From the NCBI GenBank assembly GCA_029448655.1, contig JACCLO010000012.1, positions 2,604,001 through 2,668,000 of the forward strand: a stretch of 64,000 nucleotides of DNA. Reading direction: 5' to 3'. Under the pieces are notes generated by a model. The model had not been told where the DNA came from. It saw only the letters and a list, made by a program, of their open reading frames with translations, and searched no databases. The DNA is from Wolfiporia cocos (taxonomy: Eukaryota > Basidiomycota > Agaricomycetes > Polyporales > Phaeolaceae). Below are positions 12,935 to 24,418 of this stretch, piece by piece (the stretch's first letter is position 1; every line of letters starts with the position of its first letter). The position numbers and the translations under genes are program-made.

Positions 12935-14549
12935 TGACACACGCTACAACCTAAGACACATGCCTGGGGGAAGGGGGCTTGCTCAAAGGCACCTTCCTGG
13001 TCCAGGGCATCTAAGGCTGAAGAGGCCAATGTTACGGTCTGCACAGGGACTACTGAATATCTTGTATTGACACCTCACTGGAAGAGGGGACTTAGCGTGC
13101 AACTGCTTTACTGTGTGTCTATTTCTAGGGATCCCCGCACAACCGGAGACCCTCATTTCATGTATAACAACCCTATGCCCATAGTCTTGCCTCGTATCAG
13201 GTTCTAGCTGATACCTTGTGTCTAACCACAGGATCCCTATGTTTCAGCCACTGTTGCGCCCAACCACAATGCTTCGTATTTGTTATCTTAGCACGCTAGC
13301 CTTATGGACTTAGTGGTAGTAGTACCAAGGACACTATGACCCTGGTTACAGAATCGCAGTATATAACCTGATGTAAATACCGGCCGAGTTCCTCAGCTCG
13401 ACCTTGTTGAATTACAAGGATCTTATACCCGTTCTCAAAGGCTTGAGCCATTAAAGCCTGCAGCTTGTATATCGACACTCTGACTCTGTTGAGTCCGACA
13501 AGTAGTGCACTACTTGACACATTGAGTAACTCGACTTAGTTATTTCAGCTGAACGGATATTCGATCCGTAACAGCCAAGACAAGTCTGAGGTTCACTCAA
13601 GACTGTCAGCTGAATATATAGACTCTACACTATTTGTACATTTTATGCCAAGTGGCCGGTAAGGGTGCTGGCACAAGCTAATTGGTCTAGCTATGGGGTG
13701 GGTATGGTATCGGAGCGTGGGAGTGTCTGTGATGTATGTCCATGGTGACATAGCGGGTACAGCCTGGATCGGAGTGGATTACCAATCTGTCGGGCATGAT
13801 CAGTGGTTCTCATCGATCGGGGGTTTGCCGGTAATGGCAGGGCTCTAAGTCCATTGCTCAGGGTTCCTGGCATGATTGGGGCCAATGCCGGTAATGGCAG
13901 GGTTAACGGTCCATGATCGGTGACGATGCTAGTGATCAGGGACTGGCCGGTAATGGCCTTGGGTGATGTAGGGTGATTGAGTGTGATCAGCTGTGATCGG
14001 TGACGTTGTGGGTGCTGCCCATGGTCGGTGTTCCTTGTAGACAGGGGTGCTGTGGAGTTTAAGGCCATCTGTAGGCCATTGTCTGTATCATACATAGTCC
14101 GTGCCAGTAATGGCATATAGTCCGTGACCTGTAATGATCGTGTAGCTGGTAATGGCTGTGGTTTGTGGAGATGGGAGGCATCAGATCGGTTGGTTGGGTG
14201 GACGTGTATTGGTAGTCCTAGCTGAGAGTCATGCCGGGTTTGTTGAGCTAAGATGGGGTAGTGAGCTTGTGAGCAATGGGGTGTCTGGCAGCAGATGGGT
14301 TGGTTGGGTTAGGTGTGCTGCCTGGCTCATGATGCTCTTGTCGTGCTCATATGGCTTTGTGGCTGGGCCCTGGACTGTATGGACTGGGACTTAGGGTTCT
14401 GCACATGGCTGGTGATGCTGGTGGCTAGTGCCCGTGGTGGTTTGTGTGTAGGGCTTGGGTCTAGCTGAGGCATTGGGTTCCAGCTTCGGGGGTGCTCTTG
14501 ATGATCGGAAAAGGTACTGTGCCTAAAGGTCTGAAATTGGCTTGTGACA
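12935..14549 (+). mobile_element. Solo LTR, family LTR-2 (inner), interrupted by LTR-3
   Basis: Starts TGACACACGC, ends GGCTTGTGACA; TSD GGTAG at 12930-12934 and 14550-14554. Without the LTR-3 insertion at 13030-13573 it is about 1.07 kb. It inserted into an older member of its own family. Confidence 0.87.
13030..13573 (-). mobile_element. Solo LTR, family LTR-3, nested
   Basis: A 544-bp block, TGTTACGGTC to ATCCGTAACA, with a 5-bp TSD GCCAA at 13025-13029 and 13574-13578. Close copy at 41517-42058. Its reverse complement is related to the larger LTRs at 21596-22304 and 38610-39317, so it is listed on the minus strand. Confidence 0.88.
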
Positions 14550-14631
14550 GGTAGCCATGCTGGGTTTGTTGAGCTAAGATGGGATGGTGATCTAGTGACC
14601 GATGGGGTTCTTGGCAGCAGGTAATTTTGTG

Positions 14632-15346
14632 AGGGACTTCAGTCAACTATCTTAATCTGCCAACTGCCCTTCGCTTAAGAAATCACAGTTGCGAGCTAGG
14701 TTTGCACACAGATTAATCTGCTAGCTGTGGCAGATTAATCTACTGTGACAATAAAATGGTACATCCAGGGTTCAAACCAAGGACCTTAGCACGGATGAGA
14801 ATAAGAGCATCGCAGCATAATTAGCCAACTGAGCTACAGTGCAACTACTGTCTGCACACTTTTAAGCAATATATAGAGTATGTTGTAAACTTCATTTTTG
14901 CAGTTTAACATCTTCCATAATACAAATACAAATGAATCTGCCTCTAAAGACCTGTGATTCCAGTGTATTCAGCTTTCCCATGGTGAGTTGCTCCTGGTCA
15001 GGCATGGTAGATCAAGTTACCACTATCATTGATTTCTTTATGCTTGTTGTAGCAGTTAGTTGCCTTGATGATTTGTGGAAATTGTGTGTAAAATTTGCAT
15101 TATATATATTTTGATTGGTCAAAGGGAACTGTTGCCACTATGGCTCAGTTGGCTAATTATGCTGTGATGCTCTTATTCTCATCTGTGCTAAGGTCCTTGG
15201 TTCGAATCCTGGATGTACCATTTTATTGTCACAGTAGATTAATCTGCCGCAGCTAGCAGATTAATCTGCGTGCAAACCTAGCTCGCAACTGCGATTTCTT
15301 AAGTGAAGGGCAGTTGGCAGATTAAGATAGTTGACTGAAACTCTAC
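14632..15346 (+). mobile_element. Foldback element HF1 (hAT-like ends, tRNA-like arms)
   Basis: Begins AGGGACTTCAGTC, ends GACTGAAACTCTAC, flanked by AATTTTGT/AATTTTGC (an imperfect 8-bp TSD). The two ~215-bp ends are inverted repeats of each other. Each arm contains an A-box-like GGCTCAGTTGGCTAA and a B-box-like GGTTCGAATCC; the left arm has the complement, more mutated. The loop (about 14850-15110) holds a 60-codon frame, MNLPLKTCDSSVFSF..., also seen in HF2-HF4. No transposase. The 8-bp TSD and the TAGAG-like end suggest mobilisation by a hAT transposase. Confidence 0.8.
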
Positions 15347-15647
15347 AATTTTGCTTGTTTAGGTGTGCTGCCTGGCTCATGGTGCTTTGTCGTGCTTGTA
15401 TGGCTTCATGACTGGGTCTTGGACTGGGTGGATGGACTGATGGACTGGGACTAGGGTCCTAGGTGTGGCTTGGTGATGTCGGTGACTAGTGCTCGGGGTG
15501 GTTTGTGCATGGGGCTTGTATCTAGTTGTGATATCAGGTTCCAGCTTCGGGGGTGCTTCTCGGAGGTGCTCTGGCGTCGTTGTGATCTGAATTGGCATGA
15601 GCTGGGTACTAGGTCTAGAGGCTTTGAAATTGGCTTGTGACAAATGG

Positions 15648-17638
15648 TTCGTTATTGTGGTAGGGTAGGCCCCCTTTTCACTGAGGACTCAACGCAGTGA
15701 CTAATATACTGGTGGAGGCAAGCCGCTACTTTATCATTCATTTATTGCATGTGGGCACGATGAGATACTGAGGCTTTCCTTCCGGCATCGAGGCGATGTT
15801 GAAGCCCTCCTGTTCAGACGTCACGTATACAATGCGACTTTTGAACGTCTGTACATGAAAGCACATTAGGAGTGTGCGGTGTAAATCGGGCGGCATTGCA
15901 CCTTGCGCAGTCCTGTAGCGGCCCCGAAGCGCTAACGTCTTTCTCATGATTGCCACAGACGACCAAGCATTACAGCATCTCTTCCTAGCTGTTGCATATA
16001 ACTATACCAGGCTGATTTGGATGCAAGCTTATGGAATGAGTCAGTTGGGCTTCCGTCATCGTTTCACTTGCTGCTTTCGTCTGTTTCTATTCTTGCTACG
16101 TCCTGTGAGTATCAATTCGTGGCCGTGTGAGAGAAACAGTGATCTAAATATAGATTTAAATGTCTAAACCGCACCGTTGCTTGGCTTCATTGCCAAAGAG
16201 GCAAAGACGTTTCCTATATCCAGGATGTGAGAAAGCTGAAGGAGGGTACTAACTCGATGACTGCACTGCGGACTACGACCATGATGAAGAGAAAAAGTAG
16301 CTTGATCAGTGAGGGGTCGAAGAAATCTTCAAGTCTCGGAGCTAGCTTGTTACAGCCAGCGAGATACTGTGATGAGAGACCCGCTTACCAGTTGACGGGG
16401 GTAAGGCAATCTTGCTCGGGATTCAGACAAAATTGGGCGGCCGTGCTGCAAGTGAATGCGCCTACGTTGTGGGTTGAATGTGAGAGTTATGAACGTACCT
16501 AAACCTGTCAGACCTCGATGCCAATTAGATTATTTCAGCCCTCAAGGCCGCTGATCACCATATTAGAAGGGAGTCCTATCAGCGCATGTGTCTCAGCTAG
16601 CCGATGCATAACTGTCCCACATCGTGCGATATTTTTTCCGGCGGAGCCGCGCTGTGCGTGACTCCACACACCGGCACTTGTTACTTAAGCGTACGTATAT
16701 TCCGTGATTGCGGCAGGGACATGTTCCCACCAAGTTGTCCATCGCATGGCGATATGTCGTTTAGACAACCGCGTTGCTACCCAGGTAGCACGTCGGTGAC
16801 GCATATACTCCACCGCGGCGTTTTAAGACTGTAGGCAGAGCGTGGAGCAAGATGGATGCAGTGCGTATCATATTAGCGTGAGTTAATTTGCAGTATTAGA
16901 CAGCCACGAATTCATACGTCGATGTCGAAACATGGTGCATCAACAGCTAATAATGCCATCCGTCCACCAAACCGTCATATATTCTGAGTGACAGAGAGGC
17001 CCAGGCACAAGCTTGCGCGATATGTTAGAATCGGAAGAGGGCATCAAAGGCCTCAGCCGGATGCTGTGAGCAATACTCGGTAGCCATCTGACCGTGCTTC
17101 CTCCGATGAATGCCGATGCACGTTAAGTATACACCGACCCTCTTAGCCTTGCGACCATGCGATCTCCTCGTTTCAAGTTCGTCCGCGGCTTTCTAGAACC
17201 AACCCTGCTTCAATTTGTCCTTCCTTGTCAGCGCGCGCTTGTACCACAGCCTCCAAACACCGGCGCTTAATGTAAGCGTGCGCCGGATAAAGTCGCTCTA
17301 TCTACGCCTGCGCTGTGAGGAGATTGTAGACAGAACAGTAAAAGCAAAGTGAGTGGCACTGCGAAAGATATGAATGCTCTACAAGAGAGTTAGCAGTTGG
17401 CTTCGAATCCAGCTAGGTTGCGAATAAGCGCGGTGATCGCCGAGATTTACCGATCCGGGATCTATGATCGAGAACATCTGCTCGCTAACGTTCTGGATTT
17501 GTATACTTTACCACGGCGCCTCCGCCAATTTCAGTGTCCCCTCAGCTGGGGTCTTGACGCCATTCTGGCAGGCGGAAGGAGCGGTCATCTGTAACCGCGT
17601 GACGGACGCATTGACTCTTATCAATGTTCACCCGCAGA
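15648..17638. other. Intergenic, duplicated, no gene seen
   Basis: Homologous to 57739-60182. Frames are short and not consistently shared between copies. One plus-strand frame at 15946-16167 is broken in the duplicate. Confidence 0.45.
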
Positions 17639-18222
17639 TAGTGATGTGCAAAGCACGGCTCGGCTCAAAGCCCGGGGCTTGGGCCCGGCTTTGAAGGGCT
17701 CGGGCTCAGCGAAATGTCAAGCCGGGCCCTCCTTGACGGCTCAGGCCGGCTTGGGCCCGGCTCAGGCTCAGGCCGGGGCTTATGGGTAATCAGGTAGGAC
17801 CTCGGAATTATTGGCTTGTGCAGTTCAAATGACAGCACAACATATTCAGAATGCTTATATGTCTACTATTTGTTGATAATCTGATCTACAAGTGTTTTTA
17901 CAGCTGCTTATGATGTTGACCGAAAATCCAGATCTCGATCACAACCCCGATCGCAACAGTAGTCACAACGTTCCGCACCGTGTTAGCAGATACAAGTCAT
18001 TGTAATGGCCATTGAGATCATATAAGGTGAATTGATGCAAAATCTTAAACCATTTTCGCTAATTTTAACAATACCACAGCTGCGCGCCTAAAGCCGCCGG
18101 CTCAGGGCTCGGCTACGGCCGGCTCACGATCTTAAGCCGCCCCCCAGGCTCGGCTCGGCCCGGCTTAAGTCGGCTCGGCCAGGCCCGGCTCACGGCTTTG
18201 AGCCGTGCTTTGCACATCACTA
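17639..18222. mobile_element. Non-autonomous TIR element, GC-rich
   Basis: Present here and absent from the right copy (near 60182). Perfect terminal inverted repeats of about 25 bp start TAGTGATGTGCAAAGC and end with its complement. Subterminal GC-rich runs of GGCTCGGC-type units surround an AT-rich centre. Ends resemble hAT types, but only GA or TA is repeated at the flanks, so the superfamily is not settled. No ORF. Confidence 0.72.
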
Positions 18223-19700
18223 GAAGTCTCGACATTATATAAGCCGTAGCACAGCCTTTCCAAACCTGGGCTATGCATATCCAATAGGCCCTTAATCCGT
18301 GTCGTTGTGCATGAGTGATGCGTGCACATTCGTCATTTCCCGCAGCACCCTTGGCAGGCGGCCAACGTCGGCCGCTCTCCACGCTCCTCCACTTCGTAAG
18401 TCAGGTTATCGCCGTCTTGAGTCAGAGAGGGACTCTAGCAGATGCTCAAGCTAAGAGAATTGCGAATGTAGTCTGTTTAATCGATCGAAGTCCTGGACCC
18501 ACCGATTTCAGCGCACAGCAGCTTTTGATTATCTGGCCTGACAAATCCACTCACGGCCTGTATCTACATATGGACAGGAATTTCTCAAAGATGGCGTAGC
18601 ATCGAAAGGAGTGTCCTGCCGAGAAACTTAACTACCTCAAACTTAGCTGCCTCGTGACGTGCGGCAAGCCGAACGCCTGCGTCTACCGTCTAATATAACT
18701 GTCTCCATATCTCCTCGTACGTGGTAACACAGTAAGCTGATGTGACACTTTCTTGTAGCTCTATGAATAGATCTCCTTAGGCCTGGTTAATGATAGACTT
18801 GGCAGCAATTCGAGACCAGAGATGCGTAAGAGCTCACTGCCTTGGCTTTATTATCAGATGGCTGTTACTGCGGCGGCTGCTGTCGTGTGGAAAGCACCCG
18901 TCGAGCTGATACTAATGAACAGCCATCTATTCAGTAACTGCGCAATACGCGGTAACTCTGCCCGCTCGGAAGTGTGCAGCATGTGAGCTTGCAGATAAAC
19001 CTACAACCATCGTATTACTTCTTCCGGGCTCGTGCTACCCACATTTCTTCTCGTTTACGTCCTTGGATAGCCAAATCCAGACGATTAGAACGCAGCTGGA
19101 ATATGCGAGAGAGCCGCAACATCGGTAATGAACCATGATAACGGAGAGTTAATATGAAAGAGCAGTAAGGAGGTGAGGTCTCATAAACGGATTGTGCCCG
19201 CACCATCACGCGCGCCATGTGTAGATGGAACTTTCAACCACACCTGTGCTAGCGCGTGCTGAGGCATGTAACGAGCATAATCGTTGCGATATGCTTCGTA
19301 GATCCCTTATCAAATTCTCGACTTTCTGTTCTCATTGACTAAACCGTCTGCACCGATATAATCTACTCCTCAGCTTTGTAATGGAACCGCGAATACGTGA
19401 TTCGTCTGATGTACAAACACAATCAGCCTTGATGGGGCAACGTCCTGCAGGCAAAACATTTGTCACAACGTTGCGGCCATATCTCGCCGTAGCGTTAGAA
19501 ATGGGGTGACGCCTCACGACCCACCTCACAGCTACATGTCCTGCATGGGCGGGTCATTCTTCACTGGCTTTAGCCATTCGGTCGGCAACGAGCCGCTTTC
19601 TGCCACGCTGCGAAATAGTTTGCGGTATATATGGCCTGACATCCTTCGACTTGGCTCACAACTTGCAGCTATTGTCTACTTCCTTTAACAGTCCCTGCGT
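18223..19700. other. Intergenic and promoter-proximal sequence
   Basis: 18223-18810 is shared with the right copy. From about 18.8 kb the sequence is specific to this arm and, near 19430-19700, resembles the promoter region at 28800-29050, including a TATA-like GGTATATATGG near 19623-19633. No gene before 19711. Confidence 0.4.
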
Positions 19701-19710
19701 TGCTTATCTT

Positions 19711-21509
19711 ATGATGGTAGCATCTGGCATGTTCGCGTTCACCGCGCTCGCGTGCGCCCTGGCCGTACGCGCGGGTACGTGTCATGAAATACACACTGCC
19801 TTCACAGACCATCTTACTTACACGAAACGTCTCTGCAGCCGTAGTACCACTCTTGTCGGCTTATACGACCGTTGTCGACGTCTCCACATCGATTGTGTCG
19901 GCTCCCGCATCGTCTTTCACGACCATCGACGCGTCGGGTGGATTTTCCTCGGTTCCTATGCCCAGGTCCCATGAGTCGAGCGGGATTTACTCTTCGGTTG
20001 TCTACTCTAGCTCATCTTATGCCACTATCCCACATGCTAGCTCGTCCTTTGCGAGTTTCACCCATCCTAGCTCGTCTTTTGCAAGCTTCCCTCACCCGAG
20101 CTCGTCCTTCCCTGTAGAGTTTCAGTCAATTATCTTAATCTGCCAACTGCCCTTCACTTAAGAAATCGCAGTTGCGAGCTAGGTTTGCACGCAGATTGAT
20201 CTGCTAGCTGCGGCAGATTGATCTACTGTGACAATAAAATGGTACATCCAGGATTCGAACCAAGGATCTTAGCACGGATCAGAATAAGAGCATTGCAGCG
20301 TAATTAGCCAACTGAGCCATAGTGGCAACAGTTACCTGTGACCAATCAAAATATATATAACGCAAATTTTACACACAATTTCCGCAAATCATCAAGGCAA
20401 CTAACTGCTACAACAAGCATAAAGAAATCAATGATAGTGGTAGCTTGATTTACCATGCTTGACCTGGAGCAACTCACCATGAGAAAGCTGAATACACTGG
20501 AATCACAGGTCTTTAGAGGCAGATTCATTTGTATTTGTGTTATGGAAGATGTTAAACTGCAAAAATGAAGTTTACAAAATACTCTATATATTGCTTAAAA
20601 TGAAGCAAACACTAATCGCACTGTAGCTCAGTTGGCTAACGTATGCTGCGATGCTCTTATTCTGATCCTTGCTAAGGTCCTTGGTTCGAATCCTGAATGT
20701 ACCATTTTATTGTCACAGTAGATTAATCTGCCGCAGCTAGCAGATTAATCTGCGTGCAAACCTAGCTCGCAACTGTGATTTCTTAAGCGAAGGGCAGTTG
20801 GCAGATTAAGATAATTGACTGAAGTCCCTCCTTCCCTCACCATAGTTCCTCCTTTGCGAGTTCCCTGCACCCGAGCTCGTCCGCCATTGGGCCCATTGGA
20901 AGCTCAGTCGTGTACCCCAGCTCTTCCGCCATCGGAACAGTCATCAGCTTGTTCCCATGCCTGAGCTCGTCTGCTATTGGCTCTGTCGCTAGCTTGGTGG
21001 TGCTCCCCAGCTCGTCCGCAATTGGATCCGTTGCCAGCTCAGTCGCATTCCCCAGCTCGTCTGCCGTAGAGAGCTCCTTCACCACCGTTGTGGCCCCGAG
21101 CTCGACGTTCATCAGCGGCTCGGTCTTCACCACGGTCGTGCCCGTTGCTCCGACTACCGTGAGCGGGTCGGCCATCTCTTCGGTCATCAGCCATCGCCGC
21201 TCCGTTGCGAGTGGCTCGATGTTCAGCTTGGTCGTGTCGTCCTGTCCATCCGTTGCAAGCGGGTCGGTCTTCAGTTCAGTTGCATCTTCCACTCCTACCA
21301 TCGTCAGTGGATCGATCTTTAGCTCCGTCGCATCCTCCTACCCATCCACTGTTAGTGGCTCTATCGTCAGCTCAGATGCACCCTCCGCCACCACTGTCGT
21401 TAGCGGCTCGGTGGTTAGCTCGGTGGTATCCTCTTACCCTTCCGCCGTGAGTGGCTCGGCATTCAGCTCTGTGGCATTCCCCCAGTCATCTGTTAGAACA
21501 AATATCTGA
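19711..21509 (+). pseudogene. Ser/Thr-rich secreted protein gene, broken by frameshift and HF2 insertion
   Basis: Paralogue of 29057-30193. The ATG region (VASGMFAFTALACALAV) encodes a similar signal peptide, followed by AYTTVVDVSTSIVSAPASSF in another frame: relative to the intact paralogue, 2 bp are missing just after GGTACGT near 19773-19806. The reading frame then runs into Ser/Thr-rich repeats (SSFASFTHP units) and is split at 20113/20830 by the 716-bp foldback element HF2, with an 8-bp TSD CCTTCCCT duplicated in the coding sequence. After HF2 the frame resumes as Ser/Val-rich repeats to a stop at 21509. A 33-35-nt intron could in principle absorb the shift, but that is unusually short. 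Confidence 0.75.
20114..20829 (-). mobile_element. Foldback element HF2 inside the Ser/Thr-rich gene
   Basis: Reverse orientation: starts GTAGAGTTTCAGTC, ends GACTGAAGTCCCT; perfect 8-bp TSD CCTTCCCT (20106-20113, 20830-20837). Long inverted arms (~225 bp) with tRNA-like boxes: GGTTCGAATCC on the plus strand near 20683, its complement near 20253. The loop frame (20346-20528, minus) matches HF1 and HF3. Confidence 0.85.
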
Positions 21510-21595
21510 AGACGGTGTGATGAATAAGCGCCACAGTGAGCAGTATTCCCACCTATTGATCCCAATATCTGGAGATTTCTCACTTCTCTACAGGG

Positions 21596-22304
21596 TGTTA
21601 CGGGTCGAATACCCGTTCGTATATTCGAGTCGCGAATATAGATCGTTCTTCTGCACGTAGGCTTTGTTGCCGTATGCAAGGCAAATACTCGTTAGATGCC
21701 TTCGGGTCCTAAGTGAAGTTCTTAGGAGATCGGTTAATATCCAATGCGCGTTAGAGGATATAATCTGTTCAGATGCGAGTCGAATAGAATATAAGACTCG
21801 CCTAAGTCCGAGAAGTCAGTGTGCACTTCGAGGACTTAGTCGTTCGGTTGCTCGAGCGAGAAATACTGAGCGTAGTTTCCTACGTTTGAGAACGAGTATA
21901 AGACTTCTTGTTTATACAACAAGGTCGAGCTGAAGAGCCTCGACGGTAAGTACATTGTTTTATATACTACGTTAGGTTTTAGGGGTCAAGTCCGTCCCAG
22001 ATGTCACCGATACTATCTATGCTATAGTACCAAACGTTTGATAGGTATGTAGTGATATGTCTGAGACGATAGATAGGAATGATGGCGGTTGAACGCCATC
22101 TATCAGCTAATAAACGATGAACATGAAACGATGGCAGAGTTGGATCTGCCAAAGATGAAACGCGCCCTACGGACTAGTACAACTGGGGATGCGCCCAGTA
22201 GAGTCACGAGTAGCCAGGGGAGTTGGTTGCGCAACAAGTCCCTGTATCGTATTCGCCCAATGGTGAGTTCTGCCGATATTCGAAAAATCAAAATAACCGT
22301 AACA
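21596..22304 (+). mobile_element. Solo LTR, family LTR-3 (long form)
   Basis: A 709-bp block, TGTTACGGGTCG to ACCGTAACA, with a 5-bp TSD CAGGG (21591-21595, 22305-22309), lying just downstream of the broken Ser/Thr-rich gene. The corresponding region after the intact paralogue (about 30280) lacks it. Contains GAGTATAAGAC, a possible TATA box. Close copy at 38610-39317. Confidence 0.87.
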
Positions 22305-22309
22305 CAGGG

Positions 22310-22914
22310 ATTACTAGTTTGTCTGTTGGATGGTATGGTGTTATCCCAGTCATACAACGTATTGGTCGCTTTGCTCGATGGCAGTATGTAACTGCCGCAA
22401 TTGGCAACGTTCCCTCAGCTTTCATCGTTATCTTACATCTATCGTACTACTATTGTTCATGACTCTACAGCGAGATCTGATATTTCACTGAGAACCAGAC
22501 CGTTTTGCCACATCACACGCTATGATGTGTCAGAATAAAGCTGGAAGGTAGCTGAGTTGAAGTTCGGCACGATTGCAGGTGAGATGTCTCTGGCAGCTCC
22601 GCTACCTCTGAAAATGGGGTCTTTGGACGGCGATTTGGCGCTTCTTTATAGCCATTCCTTGAGGTCCCTGTGAGACATGGGCAGTAGCGCTCCAATACAT
22701 TACGGCTGCCAGACTGTTGCTATTTTCCATGGACTGCCAGTATGCGTGGTCTATGTTACTAAAAATGACAACGCCGGCGTCGTTAGTATTTAGACGGTCC
22801 CCAAGGGCCCAGATCTGGTTGCCCATGATACCGGATGAGGATCTTGCACATTTGAACCAATAAGCTCAGAGCTCCCATGATCAATGTGAAAGCCCTTGTG
22901 ACCACGTCTATCCG
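22310..22914. other. Intergenic, no gene seen
   Basis: Early part resembles the region downstream of the intact paralogue (30290-30400). Nothing coding supported. Confidence 0.45.
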
Positions 22915-23630
22915 AGGGACTTCAGTCAATTATCTTAATCTGCCAACTGCCCTTCGCTTAAGAAATCGCAGTTGCGAGCTAGGTTCGCACGCAGATTAAT
23001 CTGCTAGCTGCGGCAGATTAATCTACTGTGACAATAAAATGATACATCCAGGGTTCAAACCAAGGACCTTAGCACAGATCAGAATAACAGCATTGCAGCA
23101 TACATTAGCCAACTGAGCTACAGTGCAACTAGTGTGTGCCCCATTTTAAGCGATATATAGAGTATTTTGTAAACTTCATTTTTGCAGTTTAACATCTTCC
23201 ATAACACAAATACAAATGAATCTGCCTCTAAAGACCTGTGATTCCAGTGTATTCAGCTTTCCCATGGTGAGTTGCTCCAGGTCAAGCATGTTAAATCAAG
23301 CTACCACTATCATTGATTTCTTTATGCTTGTTGTAGCAGTTAGTTGCCTTGATGATTTGCGGAAATTGTGTGTAAAATTTGCGTTATATATATTTTGATT
23401 GATCAAGAATAACTGTTGCCACTATGGCTCAGTTGGCTAATTATGCTGTGATGCTCTTATTCTCATCTGTGCTAAGGTCCTTGGTTCGAATCCTGGATGT
23501 ACCATTTTATTGTCACAGTAGATCAATCTGCCGCAGCTAGCAGATCAATCTGCGTGCAAACCTAGCTCGCAACTGTGATTTCTTAAGTGAAGGGCAGTTG
23601 GCAGATTAAGATAATTGACTGAAACTCTAC
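22915..23630 (+). mobile_element. Foldback element HF3
   Basis: Starts AGGGACTTCAGTC, ends GACTGAAACTCTAC, perfect 8-bp TSD TCTATCCG (22907-22914, 23631-23638). Inverted arms of ~215 bp with A-box and B-box motifs; loop frame at 23216-23398, plus. Confidence 0.86.
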
Positions 23631-23743
23631 TCTATCCGGTCCCAGATTTTGCCAGTTTCTCCCAAGTCATCAAGTCTTGGCACTGAGTTGCGGCGCCCTC
23701 TCTGTTGTGGATGAGGTATAAGCCTGATGACCGACGTGGTGTG

Positions 23744-23960
23744 TGTTGTAACATGGATTTGCCGAGGACGAGCTCGCATGTGCCTGGACGTCGTGCGCGC
23801 ACGTTGGGAGTCGGGTATCGCGTAGCCAAATATGGTACGAGGGGAAAACGGTATATAATAGCTCGATTATATGTACTGTACCTCACGTGATTGCCCTATG
23901 GGCATCGTCACGCCTGTGGACAGACACCCTCGTCAAACCGATGTTTCGATTGCTCTGACA
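23744..23960 (-). mobile_element. Very short solo LTR, family LTR-5 (TRIM-like)
   Basis: A 217-bp block, TGTTGTAACATGG to TGCTCTGACA, with 5-bp TSD GTGTG at 23739-23743 and 23961-23965. The right copy is empty at the matching site (about 60945). A second copy is at 32801-33020. Contains GGTATATAATAG, a possible TATA box (plus strand). TG...CA ends and a 5-bp TSD argue for an LTR despite the small size. Strand is set only to match the other copy. Confidence 0.75.
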
Positions 23961-24418
23961 GTGTGGACCATTTCTGGAATAATGCCCGTCGCATACCAAC
24001 ATACGTTCTTGACACATGCTACTTCTCAGCCCACCATCTGGGTACAAGGGGGCTCGCTCAAAGGTGCCTTGTGGTCCCAGACTATGTGCGAGGCATAAAC
24101 GGCCAAGACAAGTCTGAGGTGTTACCTCAACTGTCGGCCCATTATATAGACTACACTATTTGTACATGTTTGTGCTGCGTGGCCGGTAAGGGCGTCGGTG
24201 CTGGTCTGTCTAAGCTACGTGGCCAGTAATGGCATTAGAGCGCAGGTTATGCGAGATGTCCATGGCGACGTAGCGGGTCATGCCCAGATTGGAGTGGTTT
24301 ACCAATCTGTCAGGTTACGATTGGTGGTTCTTGTTGATTGGGGGTTCTGCCAGTAATGGCATGATGTAGTGTCCTTTGATCAGGGTTCTAGCATGATCGG
24401 GGTGCATGCCGGTAATGG

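Larger units (their letters stand above)
11713..15642 (+). mobile_element. Solo LTR, family LTR-2 (outer, multiply interrupted)
   Basis: Starts TGACACATGC, ends GGCTTGTGACA, and has a 5-bp TSD AATGG at 11708-11712 and 15643-15647. The right copy shows the empty site near 57738. After removing the nested insertions (LTR-4, a second LTR-2 holding LTR-3, and HF1), about 1.11 kb remains: 11713-12405, 12883-12934, 14555-14631 and 15355-15642. This matches the intact 1062-bp LTR-2 at 44996-46057. No internal gag-pol sequence is present. Confidence 0.87.
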
